Positions 60,400 to 64,000 of a DNA stretch of 64,000 nt are shown here, piece after piece. The position numbers and the translations under genes are program-made. Source of the stretch: Blautia sp. Marseille-P3201T (GTDB taxonomy: Bacteria > Bacillota > Clostridia > Lachnospirales > Lachnospiraceae). A model generated the notes under the pieces. That model made no database searches and was not told where the DNA came from. It saw nothing but the letters and a program-made list of their open reading frames with translations. Location of the stretch: the NCBI RefSeq assembly GCF_900120295.1, contig NZ_LT635470.1:806001-870000 (forward strand), in the 5' to 3' direction. Each line of letters starts with the position of its first letter. Position 1 is the stretch's first letter.

Positions 60400-63159
60400 C
60401 TATCTTGGAACTTCCACCATAATATATGCTTCTACTCTGTCTTCTTCTTTGATGTCATTAAAATCTTCAAATACAAGACCGCATTCATATCCTGCTTTTA
60501 CTTCTTTTACATCGTCTTTAAAACGTTTCAGAGAAGCCAGCTCGCCTTCGAAAATCTGCTCGCCCTCTCTGCTGATACGTACTTTACAATTTCTCTGGAA
60601 AATACCGTCCAGCACATAGGAACCTGCAATATTTCCAACACCTGATGCCTTGAAAATCTGGCGCACTTCTGCATGACCGATAACTTTTTCCTCAAATACA
60701 GGATCCAGCATACCCTTCATAGCAGCTTCCACATCTTCAATTGCCTGATAGATAACACGATATAAACGTAAATCAACACCTTCCTGCTCTGCAACAGATT
60801 TTGCAGTTGCATCCGGTCTTACGTTAAATCCGATAATAATCGCATTAGAAGCACTTGCCAGTGTAACGTCAGATTCATTAATTGCACCAACACCGCCATG
60901 AATTACTTTTACAACAACTTCTTCATTGGAAAGTTTTACAAGACTCTGTTTTACCGCTTCCACGGAACCCTGTACGTCTGCTTTTACAATCAATGGCAAT
61001 TCTTTCAAATTACCTGCCTGAATTTGGCTAAACAAGTCATCCAGAGACATTTTCGCCTTTGTTTCTTCCAGAAGACGGTTTTTATTTTCAGATACAAAAG
61101 TTGCCGCAAAGTTCTTCGCTTCTTTATCATTTTCTGTAACAACCAGAATTTCTCCTGCATTTGGCACATCACTTAATCCCAGAATTTCAACTGGTGTAGA
61201 AGGACCTGCTTCTTTTACTTTTCTTCCTTTATCATCAATCATAGCACGAACTTTACCTGAGCATGCTCCTGCTGCAATAAAGTCACCTACACGCAGTGTT
61301 CCTTTCTGTACTAAAATTGTCGCTACAGGACCTTTTCCTTTATCCAGCTCAGCTTCAATTACAAGACCTCTGGCTCTTCTGTTTGGATTTGCTTTCAATT
61401 CTGCAACTTCAGCAGTCAGTAAAATCATTTCCAACAAGTTATCAATTCCTTCGCCTGTGTGAGCAGACACCGGAACAAAAATTGTGCTTCCGCCCCAGTC
61501 TTCTGGAATTAATTCATATTCAGATAACTCCTGTTTTACTCTTTCAATATTTGCACTTGGTTTATCAATTTTATTGATTGCAACAATAATTTCTACTCCT
61601 GCAGCTTTTGCATGGTTAATTGCCTCTACGGTCTGTGGCATAACACCGTCATCTGCTGCTACTACTAAGATTGCAATATCTGTAGCATTTGCACCACGCA
61701 TACGCATTGCTGTAAATGCTTCATGTCCCGGTGTGTCTAAGAAAGTAATCTTCTGTCCGTCTACACTTACCATATAGGCACCAATGTGCTGTGTAATACC
61801 GCCGGCTTCACGATCGGTAACATGTGTTTTTCTAATGCAGTCCAAAAGAGAAGTTTTACCATGGTCAACGTGTCCCATAACACATACAACCGGTGGTCTG
61901 GAAACTAAGGTAGCCGCATCTTCCTCTTCTTCTTTTAAAAGTTCTTCGATTACATCTACTTTCTCTTCCTGCTCTGCGATAATATCGTAATCTAAAGCAA
62001 TTTCCTGTGCCTTTTCAAAATCAATTTCATGGTTTACGGTAACCATAACACCTTCTAAGAAAAGTTTTTTCACAATCACAGACGGCTGCATTTTCATTTT
62101 TTCAGCCAGTTCACGAATTGTCATTTTTTCCGGAAGTGTAATTTCCTTTACTTCTTCTTTCTTTTCTTCCTTAGGATGAGATACCGGTTTCTGAAGCTGC
62201 ATCGCTTTCGGGATTTTCTGTGTCTGACGGCATCCACCCTGATTTGGACGTTTTCCCTGATTTTGATATTCATCTCTGCGGTTATCTTTTTTCTTGTTTT
62301 CTCTGTTTGCTTTACGACTGTCTTTTTCTACAAACTCCAGTTTTGGAGCATCAAATTTAGAGGATTGTTCACGTCTGTTGTCATTTCCTCTTCCATCATT
62401 TCTGCCGCCAAAACGTCCATTTCCACGTTCTCCCTGATTATTTCCGAAACGATTTCCTGAACGTTCTCCATTTCCGTTATTATTGTTGAAACGATTTCCC
62501 TGACGATTTTCTCCGTTTCCATTAAAACGATTATTTGAACGGCCTTCCTGATTATTATTGCCATTATAGCGATTATTATTTGGGCGATTTTCTCCGTTAT
62601 TACGGTTATTTGGACGGCTTTCCCCATTTCCATTAAAACGATTATTTGGACGGTTCTGGCGGTTTTCTCCGTTTCCCCCTCTGTTGTTTGGACGGTTCTC
62701 CCCATTATTTTTGTTAAATCGATTGTTTGAACGGTTTTCCCCTCCGTTGCTATTACGATTTCCCTGACGGCCTTCTCCGTTTTCTTTATAACGATTATTA
62801 TTTGGACGGTTGTTATTTCTATTTTCCTGTTTCAAATCCTGTGTACCTCTGTTTTCTTCGCTTCTATGCTCCTGTGGTTTTTGTTTCTTCTCAGATGTAT
62901 GACTGGCATTCTGAGGGCGGAATACCTGAATAATCTTTTTCTTAGGTTTTTCACCATTCTCCTGTTTTACAGAAGAATTTCCTTCTTGAGCATTCTTATT
63001 TCCTTTTTTATAATTATCTCTTACCATATTGGCATGTGTTTCGTCTACATTGCTCATGTGACTGGTTAACTCTATATTTTTGGATTTTAAAAAATCTAAA
63101 ACCTCTTTATTTGTTTTGTTTACTTCCTTTGCCAGTTCGTAAACTCTTATTGTTGACAT
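60400..63159 (-). CDS. infB: Translation initiation factor IF-2 with long Asn/Arg/Gly-rich linker
   Basis: 919 residues. N-terminal IF2_N module ([20 protein letters not shown]), a low-complexity linker (about 100-310) made of degenerate repeats such as GENRPNNR and RFNGNGEN, then the second IF2_N ([20 protein letters not shown]), the GTPase ([24 protein letters not shown]) and domains II-IV. Brings fMet-tRNA to the 30S subunit. The linker is longer and far more repetitive than the catalytic part requires. Confidence 0.96.
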   Translation of the reverse strand: MSTIRVYELAKEVNKTNKEVLDFLKSKNIELTSHMSNVDETHANMVRDNYKKGNKNAQEGNSSVKQENGEKPKKKIIQVFRPQNASHTSEKKQKPQEHRSEENRGTQDLKQENRNNNRPNNNRYKENGEGRQGNRNSNGGENRSNNRFNKNNGENRPNNRGGNGENRQNRPNNRFNGNGESRPNNRNNGENRPNNNRYNGNNNQEGRSNNRFNGNGENRQGNRFNNNNGNGERSGNRFGNNQGERGNGRFGGRNDGRGNDNRREQSSKFDAPKLEFVEKDSRKANRENKKKDNRRDEYQNQGKRPNQGGCRQTQKIPKAMQLQKPVSHPKEEKKEEVKEITLPEKMTIRELAEKMKMQPSVIVKKLFLEGVMVTVNHEIDFEKAQEIALDYDIIAEQEEKVDVIEELLKEEEEDAATLVSRPPVVCVMGHVDHGKTSLLDCIRKTHVTDREAGGITQHIGAYMVSVDGQKITFLDTPGHEAFTAMRMRGANATDIAILVVAADDGVMPQTVEAINHAKAAGVEIIVAINKIDKPSANIERVKQELSEYELIPEDWGGSTIFVPVSAHTGEGIDNLLEMILLTAEVAELKANPNRRARGLVIEAELDKGKGPVATILVQKGTLRVGDFIAAGACSGKVRAMIDDKGRKVKEAGPSTPVEILGLSDVPNAGEILVVTENDKEAKNFAATFVSENKNRLLEETKAKMSLDDLFSQIQAGNLKELPLIVKADVQGSVEAVKQSLVKLSNEEVVVKVIHGGVGAINESDVTLASASNAIIIGFNVRPDATAKSVAEQEGVDLRLYRVIYQAIEDVEAAMKGMLDPVFEEKVIGHAEVRQIFKASGVGNIAGSYVLDGIFQRNCKVRISREGEQIFEGELASLKRFKDDVKEVKAGYECGLVFEDFNDIKEEDRVEAYIMVEVPR

Positions 63160-63179
63160 ATATTGCCCTCCTTCTCATG

Positions 63180-63497
63180 TTAATGACCCATTTTTTCCAA
63201 TTTTTTAATCATTGCCAAAGCAAAATTTTCATCCGTCACTCCAAGAGATGCTCGATAATCTTTTCCGATGGCGTTCCCTAACTCCTCCTTTGTTCCTACA
63301 TTATATAAAGGCACTTCATAATATGTGCACATATCGTTAAACTTCTTCTTTGTATTTTCTGATGCATCCTGTGCTGTAAGGACTAAAAAAATCTGACCTG
63401 ATTTTACGCCTTTTTCTGTAGCGAATTCACCGCTTACAATTTTTCCGGCTTTTGCTGCCAGGCCTAAAAAAGCCAGCTCTTTATTTCTGCTCAACAT
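63180..63497 (-). CDS. ylxQ: L7Ae-family ribosomal protein YlxQ
   Basis: 105 residues from the ATG at 63497, overlapping rnpM by 17 bp. LGLAAKAGKIVSGEFATEKG and LVLTAQDASENTKKK are the L7Ae/L30e kink-turn-binding signature. Predicted RNA-binding protein, near-invariant between rnpM and infB. Confidence 0.9.
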   Translation of the reverse strand: MLSRNKELAFLGLAAKAGKIVSGEFATEKGVKSGQIFLVLTAQDASENTKKKFNDMCTYYEVPLYNVGTKEELGNAIGKDYRASLGVTDENFALAMIKKLEKMGH

Positions 63498-63759
63498 TCT
63501 CAAACTCCCTTTCAAGGTTTTCATAAACCTCTTTTGGTATAGCTATCTTTAAAGAACGTTCCAGTCCCCTGTTTTTTGCGGCCTTTTGTAAACATTCTTT
63601 AGAAAAGCATAAATAAGCGCCTCTTCCATTTTTACGGCCGGTAGTGTCTAAAACAATTTCATTCTCTGCTGTTTTTAATACACGCATCATTTCTTTTTTG
63701 TTCTTCATTTCACCACAGCCCACACATTTCCGCATAGGGACTTTCTTTCCTGTACTCAT
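63481..63759 (-). CDS. rnpM: RNase P modulator RnpM (YlxR family)
   Basis: 92 residues. KVPMRKCVGCGEMKNKKEMM start, GRKNGRGAYLCFSKECLQKA. The YlxR fold binds RNA and, in B. subtilis, RNase P RNA. Two CxxC-like pairs are kept. GGTGAGC precedes the ATG. Confidence 0.92.
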   Translation of the reverse strand: MSTGKKVPMRKCVGCGEMKNKKEMMRVLKTAENEIVLDTTGRKNGRGAYLCFSKECLQKAAKNRGLERSLKIAIPKEVYENLEREFENVEQK

Positions 63760-63768
63760 ATGCTCACC

Positions 63769-64000
63769 TTACTCTTCTGCTGTTTCTTCTGCACTTACTT
63801 CCTCTATGCTTTCTTCAGCAGCTGTTTCTTCATATTCTTCTTCATAAAAATCCAATTCACCGGCTTCTCTTGCCTGTGTTTCACTCTTAATGTCAATTTT
63901 AAAGCCTGTCAGTCTTGCCGCAAGTCTTGCATTTTGTCCTTCTTTACCAATTGCCAGAGAAAGCTGGAAGTCCGGGACAATAACAGTTGCACTTTTTTCT
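63769..64000 (-). CDS. nusA: Transcription factor NusA, C-terminal end (partial)
   Basis: The last ~76 codons: end of the second KH domain ([20 protein letters not shown], then [11 protein letters not shown]), followed by an acidic tail of ~40 residues ([17 protein letters not shown]). The remainder lies past the right edge. First gene of the visible translation cluster. Confidence 0.93.
   Translation of the reverse strand, partial: EKSATVIVPDFQLSLAIGKEGQNARLAARLTGFKIDIKSETQAREAGELDFYEEEYEETAAEESIEEVSAEETAEE

Noticed and set aside
62328-62705. 125-codon minus-strand ORF of Met/Ile/Thr-rich repeats
   Set aside because: Frame-shifted reading of the repetitive IF-2 linker; repeats in DNA give open frames in other phases.

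Overview
The window looks like a low-GC Firmicutes chromosome, most likely Lachnospiraceae (genus not resolved). The right end carries the conserved nusA-rnpM-ylxQ-infB-rbfA-nrnA-truB-ribF cluster and a separate rpsO-pnp pair, ribosome binding sites are strong AGGAGG types, and intergenic DNA is A+T rich.

Region 1 (1-3.2 kb): a partial MarR regulator, a TipA-like MerR regulator with an elongated-spacer promoter, and an IS3-family insertion.

Region 2 (about 3.2-32 kb) is a defence and mobile-DNA island. The first unit (about 3.23-17.73 kb) looks like an integrative, satellite-like element: Tn916-type integrase, two excisionase-like proteins, a lone HK97-type major capsid protein, a P4/D5-type primase-helicase and an AlpA-like regulator in one minus-strand module. 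Its cargo is a nuclease/ABC-ATPase pair with a frameshift at a slippery A6 run, a SacI-like restriction-modification (R-M) system with an AbrB-like regulator, and an HNH-like protein. Both borders carry a related ~200 bp sequence that ends in the first ~10 codons of a low-molecular-weight protein tyrosine phosphatase (LMW-PTP; MIK[I/V]LF[V/I]CHG). This suggests integration into the 5' end of that gene, with each element end supplying a replacement promoter and start. A second unit begins at 17.73 kb with a PLD-nuclease/SF2 helicase in the same border-proximal cargo slot. It is then interrupted by IS66 (perfect 23-bp IRs, 8-bp target duplication), an IS4-type element (14-bp IRs, 9-bp duplication) and a remnant of an older IS4 copy. 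Next come an R-M locus with two methyltransferases and two paralogous endonucleases, a dead HTH regulator, a VOC protein, an IS110 element with a candidate bridge-RNA leader, and a PD-(D/E)XK-like protein next to a YgjP-type metallopeptidase.

Region 3 (32-50.8 kb) is ordinary chromosome: alcohol dehydrogenase, ECF sigma/anti-sigma pair, thymidine kinase, tRNA-Thr, DUF134/NifX protein, SirTM with a deletion-damaged macrodomain gene, a 5'-truncated oxidoreductase next to an HxlR regulator, uracil permease, uxaC, fabH, a membrane protein, DUF5662, a GlgX-like GH13 protein that has lost its catalytic residues, ClC transporter, DUF1292 and FabV.

Region 4 (50.8-64 kb) is housekeeping: dut, nrdG, pnp, rpsO, an NlpC/P60 hydrolase, a Na/Pi cotransporter-PhoU fusion, and the ribF-to-nusA translation cluster. 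Nearly all of it is on the minus strand, with clear intrinsic terminators between units.
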